NCBI RefSeq assembly: GCF_025118155.1
Contig: NW_026251398.1
Coordinates: forward strand, 248,001 to 312,000
Origin: Cokeromyces recurvatus
Lineage: Eukaryota; Mucoromycota; Mucoromycetes; Mucorales; Mucoraceae
DNA length: 64,000 nt
Direction: 5' to 3'
In this document: piece after piece, positions 49,841 through 60,725 of the stretch
Position numbering within the stretch: position 1 is the first letter of the stretch
How the letters are laid out: each line of letters opens with the position of its first letter
Program-made: the position numbers and the translations under genes
Notes under the pieces: model-generated
Database searches by the model: none
The model's input: only the letters and a program-made list of their open reading frames with translations
Told to the model about the DNA's origin: nothing

Positions 49841-51229
49841 TCATTGGAAAACCGCAAATTACAGAATGCACAAGTGTATATTGCTTTTATTTAATCTTTT
49901 TTCATAATATATTTCAAACTACAAGGCTAATTAAAGGAGGAAAGGGGATATAAAGTTACAACATTGACTCCATGTTTAAACACCTATCAAAAAACGATAT
50001 GGAATGTCTAATCTAACCTTCGCAATTGGAAACGGTAACTTTCCTAGCAGCTTCGCTGATTCGTGGAATCAAAGTATCCTTCTCAGTAACTTCCCCTCTC
50101 CGAACATTTAGCTTGATCTTGGACCACATTTCTTCAATCGGATTCAGGAAAGGGGAGTATACTGGAAGGTACATGCATTCATAGCAACGACGAGAAATTA
50201 ATTCTTGGACTTCAGTACTTTTATGAATGGGAGCATTGTCCATAATTAAATAGCGGCCATTCAGACCATTTTCATCCAGAGCATCCATTGTTTTTTCCAA
50301 AAATTGCATATAATGACTTGTTCTAGTACCAATACGACCGTTCACAATTTCAACACCGGATTCAGCCAACTCGAGCTTTCTTTTCTTGGAAGCTACCGCT
50401 GTAGGCTTACGCACCATCAAATTGACAATTCCTAATTCGCACATCGCACCAATGATACTAATAGACACACCACGTTGCGCGGAAACTATTGTTTTAGCAG
50501 GAGTCCCACGCAAAGAACGTCCAAAGGTTCTCTTTATATGCAAATTGAAGCCTGCCTCGTCAATAAACACACAGCTTCTGAGGTAATCAAAATCAGACAT
50601 CCCCATCCACTCCAAGATCTTCTCTTTTCTCTTCTCCAAAGTGGAAAGCTCATTGCGAGCGGCAGGAAGTTTCTCTAGTTTCTTCATTGTAAGACCGCAA
50701 CGCTTGGTCAAATGCTTTGAAATTGTGGAGACAGTAATCTCTAAACCAGGAAAAGCATCCATCACAGCTTTTCTTGCTTCATTCAATGTAGCATCTGCAT
50801 GCTTCTCATAGAATTCTAAAAAAAAGATGGAATGTTCCTCAAAAAGCTTTTGGTTTCCATACTTTCGTTCCTTAGACTTGACAGGCTCTGTAACAACAAT
50901 CTCCTCGTCAGTATCGACCTCCATGCATTCTGCCAGTCTCCTTTCCTCAATAAGCAAACGGGCTTTGCGAACGTAATCTTGCGCAGTGCGAACTACAATT
51001 CCTGTTTCTCTGGCAGCCTCTGAGGCAAACATATGTTTTTGAAACACCAAGCGAAAGAGATCATTAATCTATTAATTGAAAAGGGAATTTGTCAGTCTTT
51101 TTTATGAAAAGTATTAGAATGCATAATGGCATTACCTGTTGTTCAGTGTACTTGCGATATTGACGCTTGATTATTTGATCAGCTCTAGGTATCATTCCGA
51201 AATATAACTTTTTAGTAGTAGCAGTAGTA

Positions 51230-52804
51230 CAGTATTTTCGGTTGAGTTTGGGACGTTTTTAAAAATTTTTGGGAAATTTTGAAAATCATTTTGAGACCTT
51301 ATTTAATTTTTTTGAGAAATAAAATAAATTACATTTAGACCATACTTTAAAAATTAAGATTCAGCTTTTAGACAGTTTTTTTTTCTTGAGACTGCATACT
51401 AAATGGACTACATTAAGTACAACCCAGAAACTGAACCCTTGCCATATGAGATGGAAGTTGATAACTATGAGTTTGATTTTGGTACATTGAGTAATTTAGT
51501 TCATTTTGAATCTTTAAATCAACAAGTAATCGACCCTCAGCCAATGGAAGACTTAGTGGAGGAAATTACAGTTGACATGAGTAAAGTCAAGCTCAGTACG
51601 AGGAAATATAAAAAATATGGAGCAGACCAGATAGAAAGATTCATCAAGATGCTCCAAGAAGAGGGATTATCTGTCCCTAAAGCAGCTGCAGTATGCGGCA
51701 TACCTCGTTCAAGTGCTTATAGACTTTTGGACGAGTTTAATAGTGGTGACGGTCACGTCCTTCCAGGCACAACAGTCAAACCAAAAACTATCAAACCTAA
51801 AAAACTTTTTCAAAAACATACCGAATTCTTGATTGTTCTTTTTGATAAAAATCCATCAATTGTTCTTGAAGAAGCCAAATCGCAGTTATTAAGCAACTTT
51901 CCAGAAATAGGTGATATTGCTATTTCAAGCCTTTACACTCATATTCGAGAGAAATGTTTTTTGAGTCTCAAGCAAGCGAGCAAATACACTGCAGAAAGAG
52001 ACTCACAAAGGACTTTAGATCTTCGATACCATATAATAACTCAGTGGAAAGAAGTAGGTGTTGATTTTTTGAAAAACTGTGTGTTTGTAGATGAAGCAGG
52101 TTTTCATTCACAAATGATGAGAAGCAGACCTTGGTCGAGAGCTGGTGAACCAGCGAAAGTAAGGGTTCATAATCAAAAAGGTGTGAATATCAGCATCATT
52201 GGTTGCATAACTGTAAGAGGGATCCTTAGTTTTTCTAAAGTTGAACCCTTAAAGAAACATGAAGCTGTACAGCTTGAAAAAGAGTATCATCCGAATGAGC
52301 GTGATTCAAAGAAGAGGAAAGCAGATACATCAAACCAAAAGCCTAAACCTCTCAAAAAGGGTACAACTGCAAAATACATCATAGTAAATTTGTTGTTGAT
52401 GCCATAAATGCTCGAGGCTATAAACCTATATTCATGCCGCCATATTCACCTTTTCTAAATCCTATCGAAGAGTGCTGGTCCAAAATCAAGAAAAATATCA
52501 GACGAAGCCGGCTCGAAAAAGGAGATGAGCTAACCCCCCGCATTGCCGAAGCATGTAAAACTGTTACTACGCAGGATTGTCAGGGTTGGGTTAAACACGC
52601 AACTTCATACTGGGATAGATGTTTGCAAAAAGAAATTGGCTTGAAATAATGCTACCTCTTTCCCATTTTTACGTCTTAATAAACCTTATTTACGTCTCAA
52701 ACTGATTTTTATAAAGTCCAAAAAAATTAAATGAGGTCTCAAAATGATTTTCAAAATTTCCCAAAAAATTTTTAAAAACGTCCCAAACTCAACCGAAAAT
52801 ACTG
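51230..52804. mobile_element. Nested IS630/Tc1-like transposon
   Basis: A 1575-bp element with about 85-bp nearly perfect inverted repeats (outer end CAGTATTTTCGGTTGAGTTT), flanked by TA at 51228-51229 and 52805-52806. It carries its own transposase on the plus strand and disrupts the host transposase gene. Confidence 0.92.
51403..52649 (+). pseudogene. Transposase of the nested element, internally deleted
   Basis: Open from 51403 to about 52375 and again, in another frame, to 52649. The N-terminal helix-turn-helix ('SVPKAAAVCGIPRSSAYRLL') and the first catalytic Asp ('CVFVDEAGFHSQ') are present, and the last acid in 'SPFLNPIEECWSKIK'. Between 'KKGTTAKY' and 'HHSKFVVDAINARG' the segment that should contain the second catalytic Asp (the 'MDN' motif, about 30-40 residues) is missing and the frame shifts. 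The copy therefore cannot be autonomous. It is related to, but clearly diverged from, the host transposase. Confidence 0.85.
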
Positions 52805-53129
52805 TAGTTATTTTGTGGCTGGCTGTTTTTGAAGCGGAGATACCAGTGTTAGGTTCGACAGTCTCAGGCTTAAAGTTGGATATGATAAAAAACTGTTGCA
52901 CATCGTTATGCGGCCCATCTTTGTTAGAGGAAACCCAATCCATTTGGACTGATTCGACAAAATCGTTGCGCACATGACCACGTTGAGCGTTGTTGTTTTC
53001 GCTAAAATTTTCATATTGGAAACCAGCAAAAGCTTCTAAGAAATGGCTATTGGGATTTGAATCTGCGCCGGCATTGTTCATATGCTTGTAGCAGTGTTCA
53101 TCCATAATAATTTGGAGAGAGTTTGACAT

Positions 53130-54122
53130 TTTATAAGAAATATAAGGTGTGAGGAAGTAGGTTAGCTAGAGAAGTACTATAATATTGGAATTGTAAAACG
53201 AATCGTATTGTTTATATACATATATATATATGTATAACCGTAGAACTTCTTATGTTGCATGTTATTAGAGTCTGTCCATAACCTCAGTTACATCATCGCA
53301 CAGTTAAAAAACATTGTGAGCACCAGTGTAGCTAATGTTGTGAATACAGAAAATGCTACACACATAATAATGATAATCTCATAGAACCAATAAAAGTTTA
53401 TGAACGCAAAGTACGAATTGTAAGAAGTAACACAAAGCGCAAAATATTTTTTTTCCTTATTCTGTTCATTTCTTATGTTCATGACGTATTTCATAATGTA
53501 TGCTCACTTTTTTTTTCTGATTTTGGCTTCTCTTATGTTCACTGTGTTCACTTCTTATATTCACTGTGTTCACTTCTTATGTTCACTCTGTTCACTTCTT
53601 ATGCTCACTCTATTCATGAAGTATTTCATAATTTGTGCTCACTTTTTTTTTTTAGTCCTTACCACATTCTTATTATATGTTCACATATGTTTACTTTTTA
53701 TGCACACTACTTTTATACTCTTATGTCTTGTACGTTCATCACGTATTTCATACATTGCTCTTATATTTATTATGCTCCAAGTATGTTCATTACTTATTCC
53801 GTACTTTATGTCAAAAATGCCATGTTCGCACGGAAGAAGAAAGTAAAAATTAACATCCCATTTAAAAAATATTGGTTCATAAAAAATCAGACGTAAAGAG
53901 GTTCAGTATAGCATTGTAGTTTATTTATGGTGATACCAGACTCTGTGTAATGGCGTCATTCATAACCTGAAAAAGTTGCTTACACATCGGTTGGAATTCT
54001 GTTCTGGAGATAATAGAACAAACCTTATTTCAAGCAGACAAACATTGCGCATAAAAGCTTTCTACTTTACATTAAAAATTCTAATTGTTCGTTCATTTGC
54101 TCACATAAAGATTCGCATCATA
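53130..54122. other. Non-coding part of the 5.7-kb element with short tandem repeats
   Basis: No gene is supported. Degenerate tandem copies of a TTCACTnTGTTCACTTCTTAT-like unit fill about 53530-53625, and related TTCAT...GTATTTCATAAT motifs recur to about 53810. Confidence 0.6.
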
Positions 54123-54590
54123 ATGGCTTTTATTACTTCTAATATCCTCGGTAAAAGAAGACAAGATATTGCTACTGGAGAACAAGCAAGTCAAGCTGAT
54201 CGCACCACAATGCAAGACAATCGAAGCCGCTGTCAGTTTATGGATTTGAAAGAAGCTGTTTCATCAGGTTGCAGTCAAGCTTTCCCTAAACCAAATTCAA
54301 ATCCCCATCAAAGAGAAGAAAAACATTCACACAAGATAACACCCACAATGCTCTATATCTCTATTATGACCAAGGTCTGAGCACAAGAGAAGTATCTAGG
54401 ATACTAAACATGAGCGTTGGTGCTGTTCAGTTACGAATCAATAAAAATAAGCATAAATATCCTAATAGACGTAGAAATGCTGATATTACAGATGAATTTG
54501 TAGAGCGGATGCGGCAATTGATATTGAATAATCCTGACCAAAGGGTTGAAAAAAAAATAGCTGTATTTAGTAAATGCAAATAGTCAAATA
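54123..54590 (+). pseudogene. Truncated transposase-like N-terminus with helix-turn-helix
   Basis: A frame from 54123 (MAFITSNILGKRRQDIATG) runs to 54380. In another frame from about 54335 follow 'YYDQGLSTREVSRILNMSVG' and 'NADITDEFVERMRQLIL', the helix-turn-helix start of a Tc1-like transposase. A frameshift near 54330 links them, and nothing of the catalytic domain follows. Confidence 0.45.
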
Positions 54591-54708
54591 AAATATTTTT
54601 CTTTGCAGTAATGCACTCACGTTTCTCATTGTGAAACCCAGTTTACAAAAGTATAAATAAAGTGCGTTTGTTTTGATCCACACTTCAGCTAAAAACTAAA
54701 GTAGAAAA

Positions 54709-55152
54709 ATGAATACTAAGCAAAATCTAAAAGACCTTCTCACCACGTATGTCAATGCTGATGGAATTCCTGAAATTATTGCAGGTGAAGAAGAATGGGA
54801 AGAATTTGAAGAAATTGGGGAAGATGGGCCAGATCCTGTCAAAGCTGATAATTGTGCTGAACTCTTGCATTCTTGGTTCAAGATCCGTACTGAGATACTT
54901 CCTTCATCGCTCGCAGATCTGTTTGGAATTATAGCATCAAACATTTGCTATGGTGATTTTCTTGCGGTTGTATTGGATGGCAAGTATTATGCCATTAGTG
55001 ACTATGTCACTACGGTGTTTCGTTGGGGAATATATGAGCTGAAACAAGACGGTAGCCTCCAAACTACCAAATTGTTGCCAATTGATTTACATAATGACTA
55101 TGTACCTGGGATCGCAGATGAGATCCTGAAATGCAAAATCCAAATAAATTAA
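54709..55152 (+). CDS. Acidic hypothetical protein carried by the TIR element
   Basis: A 147-residue intact frame from the ATG at 54709. Residues 20-45 are strongly acidic (EEEWEEFEEIGEDGPDP), followed by a mixed hydrophobic domain with 'ADLFGIIASNICYGDFLAVV' and 'YAISDYVTTVFRWGIYEL'. There is no signal peptide, membrane segment or known motif. It lies inside the inverted repeats, 196 bp from the right one, and it is the only undamaged frame in the element. It could be an accessory factor of the transposon, a captured host gene or an antirestriction-like acidic protein; nothing in the sequence decides. Confidence 0.5.
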   Translation: MNTKQNLKDLLTTYVNADGIPEIIAGEEEWEEFEEIGEDGPDPVKADNCAELLHSWFKIRTEILPSSLADLFGIIASNICYGDFLAVVLDGKYYAISDYVTTVFRWGIYELKQDGSLQTTKLLPIDLHNDYVPGIADEILKCKIQIN

Positions 55153-55348
55153 ATAAATTTATGTGACTTAATTTTATTCTTGCAAATCTGTTAGATATAT
55201 ATTTTATTGAAACGGCCAATTATTATGACTTGGCCACAACGTGTGGTTACCTAATTAAGTGATCTTATTGGATAAAAATTCCTAATATTCTGGTGTCAAC
55301 ACCTGCGATTTTATTGGATAAAGACATCCAAAGACCCACTTCAAAATG

Positions 55349-55458
55349 TGCAAAATTAGTGTCAACCAATGCAAAGTTGGATGGCAAAGACTGCAAATTG
55401 AGCTTCAATAGCCGCAAATTTAAACTTCAAAGGCCGCCAAATAAATGGAAAAAACCAG
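55349..55458. repeat. Right terminal inverted repeat of the 5.7-kb element
   Basis: Inverted copy of 49730-49840. It ends 58 bp before the ORF1 start of the neighbouring LINE. Confidence 0.9.
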
Positions 55459-55516
55459 TATTAAATACAAATTCAACTAAAACTACAGTTCGACAATAAA
55501 ACCTTTAACGAGTGTA

Positions 55517-56752
55517 ATGAGACCCCTTCGAGGAGCCTACAATAAAAATGCAGACCCTGCCCTCACTGAGGAACAGCTGTCTGAACTCGACATTAACTTT
55601 TCGACATTTCGAAAACAATTAACATGTCCTGCATGTTTCAAAACCACTACTTTCCATAGACATGGGTCTTCAAATAAAGAACCCTTCCAGCCTCAATTTT
55701 CATGCACCTCCTGTCATAAAGCTGTAAAAGCTTTTGAAATGTACCCTATAGTCCGTTCTGCTGCACAAAATCAACAACCGTTGTCTATAACGACCTCCAA
55801 CGTGGAGACTATGCTACCCGAATTGGAACCTACTACTGCCAGCAACAGCCAATCTGAACTTATTAAGCAGTTATGCCAAACTGTCGAGCAGTTGACTGCA
55901 GAACTCTCTCAAGCACGTAGTGAAATCCAAAACTTACATGCCCGACTTAACAATATGCCTGCCGTTACAACAACATCGGAGTTTCCCACCCTCCAGGAAT
56001 CCCAAACCCAGCTTACTAAATTCCCAGATGCTCCTTGGAACAACAAAGAGAAAGTACAAGCACTTAAACAACCTTCACTTCAACAACGTGAACAACGCCG
56101 TCTCCAACGAGAAGCTGCAGCCGCCCGCTTCTTTCAACCACCATCATTGAACCAAGGTTTCAAGTTCCTCTACATCCCCACAAAAGCCCGAATTCCTGTT
56201 GGCACCTTACGCACTACCTTTCGAAAACTTGGTGTTAATAATGCTCGATTACTCGACATTCATTATCCCGCTCGTAATACAGTTGCCATTCTTATCCATA
56301 ATGATTACGAAACCGAATTTACAGACCTTCTACGCCACCATAACATTACAATCAAAGCAGATTTTAACCCCTCCAGTGGTAAGATCCTTGCAGATCCCAA
56401 GTACTCCACTCTTACAACTAATGAAAGAGACGTCATAGCGTCAGACCTCCAACAAATCCGTCTGGAACGTGCACTTGACCATATTCGTACACCAGTTAAA
56501 TTCGCTGTTGCCCGTTTTTTCCTTGACAAACAATGGATTTCTAAACGAAAATTTGACTCACTCAAGACCGATCGTAATACACAACTAAACAATATCTTTG
56601 ATTCTCCTCAACAACAATCAACACCAACATCGGACGGTATGATTACTGATGACACCGAAAAAGAAGACGTTCCCATGGACGGCACTCAAGGAGAACAATC
56701 CGGTAATACTACTTTTGCTGCCTCTAGAGCTGATACTCCTCCTCGACATTAA
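55517..56752 (+). CDS. LINE ORF1 protein, second copy
   Basis: Intact 411-residue frame. The N-terminal C4 zinc ribbon (CPACFK...CTSCHK), a coiled coil ('LCQTVEQLTAELSQARSEI'), and the conserved C-terminal domain ('YIPTKARIPVGTLRTTFRKL', 'LDIHYPARNTVAILIHNDY', 'RTPVKFAVARFFL') are all present. The tail is acidic. Expected to bind the element RNA as in other LINE ORF1 proteins. No damage seen, although the partner ORF2 is dead. Confidence 0.85.
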   Translation: MRPLRGAYNKNADPALTEEQLSELDINFSTFRKQLTCPACFKTTTFHRHGSSNKEPFQPQFSCTSCHKAVKAFEMYPIVRSAAQNQQPLSITTSNVETMLPELEPTTASNSQSELIKQLCQTVEQLTAELSQARSEIQNLHARLNNMPAVTTTSEFPTLQESQTQLTKFPDAPWNNKEKVQALKQPSLQQREQRRLQREAAAARFFQPPSLNQGFKFLYIPTKARIPVGTLRTTFRKLGVNNARLLDIHYPARNTVAILIHNDYETEFTDLLRHHNITIKADFNPSSGKILADPKYSTLTTNERDVIASDLQQIRLERALDHIRTPVKFAVARFFLDKQWISKRKFDSLKTDRNTQLNNIFDSPQQQSTPTSDGMITDDTEKEDVPMDGTQGEQSGNTTFAASRADTPPRH

Positions 56753-56756
56753 ATAA

Positions 56757-59700
56757 ATGAGTTCTTTACGAATTTCTTTATTTAATGCTACAGGCCTTCC
56801 AAAACAAGCAATATCTCCTATACTCGAACTATCTCAAACCTCTGATCTGCTTTTCGTTACCGAAACGTGGCTCTTATCACCAAACCGCTATCCTACTAAC
56901 TGGTCTCAATACCATACATATGGCAACCCAACAAACTCCTATAATGTTCATCGGGGAACTCTTGGCCTTGCTCTCTTGGTTAACCCACAATGCAAACTAC
57001 CTATCTACCAAGTCACTCATGAACATCCTTTATTAGCTAAGTATTCCTTATCAACTATTATCTCATCTAAGATACTGGTTCACTGTCTTTATTTACCCCC
57101 ATCATTAAAAACTGACGATATAACACAAATACTAGATTTATTACCGTTACATGTTTCAAACACTACCACTACTATCGTTTGTGGGGATTTTAATGCTCGA
57201 ATGGGTGATGTTACCGGTGACAGCCGAACAAATGCTACAGGCCGGCAAGTTCTTAACTGGATGATTGCGCATAATCTTATACTATGGAACGAACGTCTTA
57301 CTTATGGAGAACCTACGTCTTATACATTTCAAGGTACAAGTATCATTGATTTCTTTTTTAGTAACCATGAACTAGGATCACCTAATCTTCAAATTCGCGA
57401 TGATCTATCTCTCAACTCCAATCACAAATTTATGACTTTCTCATTTATTGTTTCCGATCCTCTCATCAATACTCCACTACCAAAAAGAACCACTTGGAAT
57501 CTTGGAAAACTCAAACACCTAAAGACCAGAGACAAGTATAAGAAAGTGTTCCTTGAAAATTTTCCCTTAATTCTTCCTCCACATTCATCTCTTTCTTTTA
57601 CTGATAGAACTACAGCCTGTCATTACATAGATTCCATACATAACCAATTGTGTGACGCTATCATCTTGGCTCTCGATTCAGTTTGTGGCCGGCGCTCTCC
57701 TCAGGAAGACGACTACATGAAGGATTTCTGGACACCTGAAATGACAGCAGCTTTTAACAGAAAGGAATATCTCTATAAGAAATGGCGGAAAGCACGTGGA
57801 CTGAATAGTCTATCGTTGTGGATCCAACACCAAGAAGCACAGGCATTATTACGACGATTAGTGACTAAACGACGACGTGAAACATGGAACCGCTTTTGTG
57901 AGAGAATGGCCAAGGGTGATTATACAAAAGCAATTGCGAAATTTAGCAAGATTCGTAAAAACCGGAAGATCAAATCAACCTTTTCAATGCCTGAAGGACC
58001 ACAAAATTCCGCCGACGTCATGGCACATCATCTGGAGCAAATTTTTGCAGGCAACTTGTTACCGTCTCGTAACTCCACAACTACGACTCAGAATCAATCT
58101 TTCAATGACATTCATACATGTCCTATTGATATTGATTGCATTAACACAGCAATTAAAGAACTTCCCCGTGGTAAAGCACCTGGTGTGGATCATTTCACTG
58201 TTGAGATGCTACAACCATTGACTGAAACCTTGACTCCTGTACTCCTATACATCTTTCGATTATGCTGGCAATGGTCGTACACACCTCTCTCCTGGCGTGT
58301 GGCCCAAGTAATCCCGATACACAAAAAAGGCTCTATCTCCGACCCAAGCAACTTTCGTCCCATCAGTTGACGTCCACTTTTCGTAAAATACTTGAAAAAT
58401 GCCTATACACTGACCTCGAATGCCAGAGTCCAAAACTTGACATTGCCCAAGGAGGTTTCCGTAGCTCCCGGAGTACACTTGATCAAGCCCTCTGCCTCGT
58501 AGAAACATGTTCAATTTTCCGTCGAAAGCTTAAAGTCACTCCTACTCTCGCTTTCCTTGACATTAAATCCGCATATGATACTGTTGACCGGAATTTTATT
58601 TGGCAATCCCTTCGACCGTACATATCTCCAGCACTGCTTGGTCTAATTCAACATCTCTTTGACGATGTCTATATAGAAGTTCTAGTTTCGAACGCTACCT
58701 CTTATCGGTTTTCACCTACCACTGGCGTCCTACAAGGTTCCATTCTATCACCGTTTTTGTATTCCATTTACATTAACCAGTTGCCCTCTCTACTTCGTCG
58801 TCAACCGCTTGATGACGTGCCTCCAACAGATGTCTGTTGTTTTGCTCGATCCATCAATTGTCTCCTGTATGCTAATGATGTTGTACTTATAGCTGACCCT
58901 ACTGATCTTGAGGACCTGCTGCAAAAATGTGAGGAGCATAGTCAACGCTTAGGTTATCGCTGGAATCCACTGAAATGTGCTATACTGGCTCCTAGTTCTG
59001 ATAGTCGTTCTTATTCTCTGTATGGCACTACACTACCTCGTCAGACATCCTTTTCCTACTTGGGTATCTCTATTAGCCCTGGTGGTCTCTTGAACACAGC
59101 TGAATTAGTGCAGAACAATATTAATAAGGCGCTTCAAACTATGAATCAAATGACGTCCCTCGGTGTCAATCACAAAGGTTTTGATCGGCTTCTCTCTGTC
59201 CGTTTTTACACTCAAATAGTACGTGCTCAGCTTGAATATGGCCTCGCTATTAACTCGGTCTCTGCTACTCAAATCACAAAATTAGAAGCATGTCAAACAC
59301 AATGTATCCGAAAAATTTTTGGCGGTAGTACTCGGTCCTCAACTAAAGTTATGTTGCACTTGGTCAACCTGCCCACAATGAAGGAACGTGTTCACCTCCT
59401 GCAAGCTAAATTCTTACTTCGGTCTATCTACTCTCCGAACGATACTCTTGTTTCCAAGTTTTTACCACATATACGCCCCTCTTCAAGCCATTCTCAATGG
59501 TATAAGCTTTCGAAAACACCTATTTGGCAACGGTATACTGCTTCATTTGACGATAATATTTATGATCCTCGTGCTTTTGCTGGTATCTGTAAAGCATACC
59601 TGAAAGATAATCTTAGTGATCGACGAAACAGTAAGAATGCCGTTCTCTTGTCTGCCTGCCGTCCTACCCTAGGTATCGATCCTATCCTCTGGTTACCTAT

Positions 59701-60061
59701 GTCAAATGCAGAACGCAGTCGAATAGTCCGCTGGCGTCTAGGTTGGTTACCTGGTGGTGCCCCTAAACCATGCATGTATCATCCTAATGAATTGTTCACA
59801 AGATCCCATGCTATATGGTGTCTACATATGCATCGAAGATTGCAAATGCCGTTGACCGAACCCGACCCTTTGTCCTTCCTCTTAAATAAGCTGCCAAATA
59901 AACAAAAACGCAGGCCACCAATCGCATCAGCTTCGAACTCATCTGACTTTCCCGCCTGGAAGATTCGTTGGCCTGCTATATGCCTTCTACTTTTTGAACT
60001 TGACTATCTCCATCATGGTAAACTTCCTCCAGAAACTGCCCCCTTGGTACAAAACTTGTAA
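56757..60061 (+). pseudogene. LINE ORF2 (endonuclease and reverse transcriptase), inactivated
   Basis: The first part (56757-58370) has the endonuclease with 'ETW', 'VCGDFNARMGD', 'SIIDFFFSNHEL' and 'NSNHKFMTF', then the start of the reverse transcriptase ('LPRGKAPGVDHFTVEML', 'NFRPIS'). At about 58365 one nucleotide is missing: 'RPIS' is followed by TGA, while the next frame continues with 'TSTFRKILEKCL' to 60061. The second part has 'FLDIKSAYDTVD', 'GVLQGSILSPFLYSIYINQL' and the active-site block, which reads YAND instead of YADD (AAT at 58874-58876). So two independent lesions are visible. The C-terminal region ends at 60061. Confidence 0.93.
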
Positions 60062-60725
60062 ACTGGCTACGTAACTCTAAATCTAGTATCTATTGATATA
60101 TCTTGCTTTTCCTCTTCCCTTCTCTTTCTTTTTTACCCTTTTGCCTATCAAAAGGTTTTTTAGTACACTTTATCCTCTCTTGAACTGACCCGGGCAATCC
60201 AATACGCCAGTATTATGTGCTCACATGGGTTGTTTAAATTTTGTTATAAAAAAATTTTTGTTATAAATAAAATAATTCTTAATCGTATTAAATACAATGT
60301 TTTGCAGCAGCCAATGAAAAAGCTTCAAAGTTGAGTAAATAAAATTAATAAACTTTTGACTATTGGATAAAATGATTTAGTGATCAATACAAACATTTGA
60401 CAACAGTGGTAAAAAAACTAAAACAAAAACAAAAACAAATACTATTTGGTATCTTATGGGTTTATTACTGCTACTTACCTTCTTTTAGCTGCTTAAGGCT
60501 TGCATAAAAGAAAAAAAAAAGGGGGGCTTCGTATGTCTTAGCATTTCTTAGTCTTCTGTTTCTTTAAAGGAAAGGACATAGGTAGTCCATACCATCAAGT
60601 GATTACTATAATTATTTTTTCTTCTTTTTCCTTTTGTTTGAAAAGAGTTACCCACTATGAGGAACTCCATAATTTACCATTATATTCCCACTTCTAACGG
60701 CTTTCTGTGTGTGTGATTTGACTAG
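60062..60725. other. LINE 3' untranslated region and flank
   Basis: It contains a T/C-rich stretch (about 60100-60190), then AT-rich tail-like DNA with two TTGTTATAAA copies near 60240-60265. No gene seen after that. Confidence 0.5.

Larger units (their letters stand above)
50013..53129 (-). pseudogene. IS630/Tc1-like transposase split by another transposon
   Basis: The gene starts at 53129, is interrupted after 52805 by element 51230-52804, resumes at 51227, has a GT-AG intron 51069-51135 and ends at 50013. Counting one copy of the TA target, the three coding pieces (325, 92 and 1056 nt) sum to 1473 nt, so the frame is exactly continuous (490 aa). Features: an acidic N-terminus, a helix-turn-helix near 'FASEAARETGIVVRTAQDY', and the DDE domain with 'CVFIDEAGFNLH', 'LIMDNAPIHKS' and 'SPFLNPIEEMWSKIK'; all three catalytic acids are present. 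The C-terminus stops right after 'CEG', shorter than the relative in the nested element. Confidence 0.85.
49730..55458. mobile_element. 5.7-kb TIR transposon (IS630/Tc1-like) with accessory ORFs and a nested insertion
   Basis: Arms of 110-111 bp (49730-49840 and 55349-55458) are near-perfect inverted copies whose similarity stops exactly at a TA on both outer sides (49728-49729, 55459-55460). Inside lie a minus-strand IS630-like transposase (50013-53129, interrupted), a nested element (51230-52804), a broken helix-turn-helix gene (54123-54590) and an intact acidic ORF (54709-55152). Without the nested element the size is about 4.15 kb. Confidence 0.65.
55459..60270 (+). mobile_element. Nearly complete LINE (non-LTR retrotransposon), second copy
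   Basis: It has two consecutive ORFs: ORF1 55517-56752, and ORF2 from 56757 with a 4-nt gap after the ORF1 stop (TAA ATAA ATG). The 3' untranslated region follows, with a short T/A-rich tail near 60240-60270. Boundaries are approximate. ORF2 carries an AP-type endonuclease, a reverse transcriptase and a long C-terminal region, the plan of L1/Tad-like elements. Confidence 0.85.

Noticed and set aside
53475..53896. Hydrophobic ORFs of 105-123 codons as membrane proteins
   Set aside because: They are translations of a degenerate TTCACTTCTTAT tandem repeat and overlap each other in two frames.
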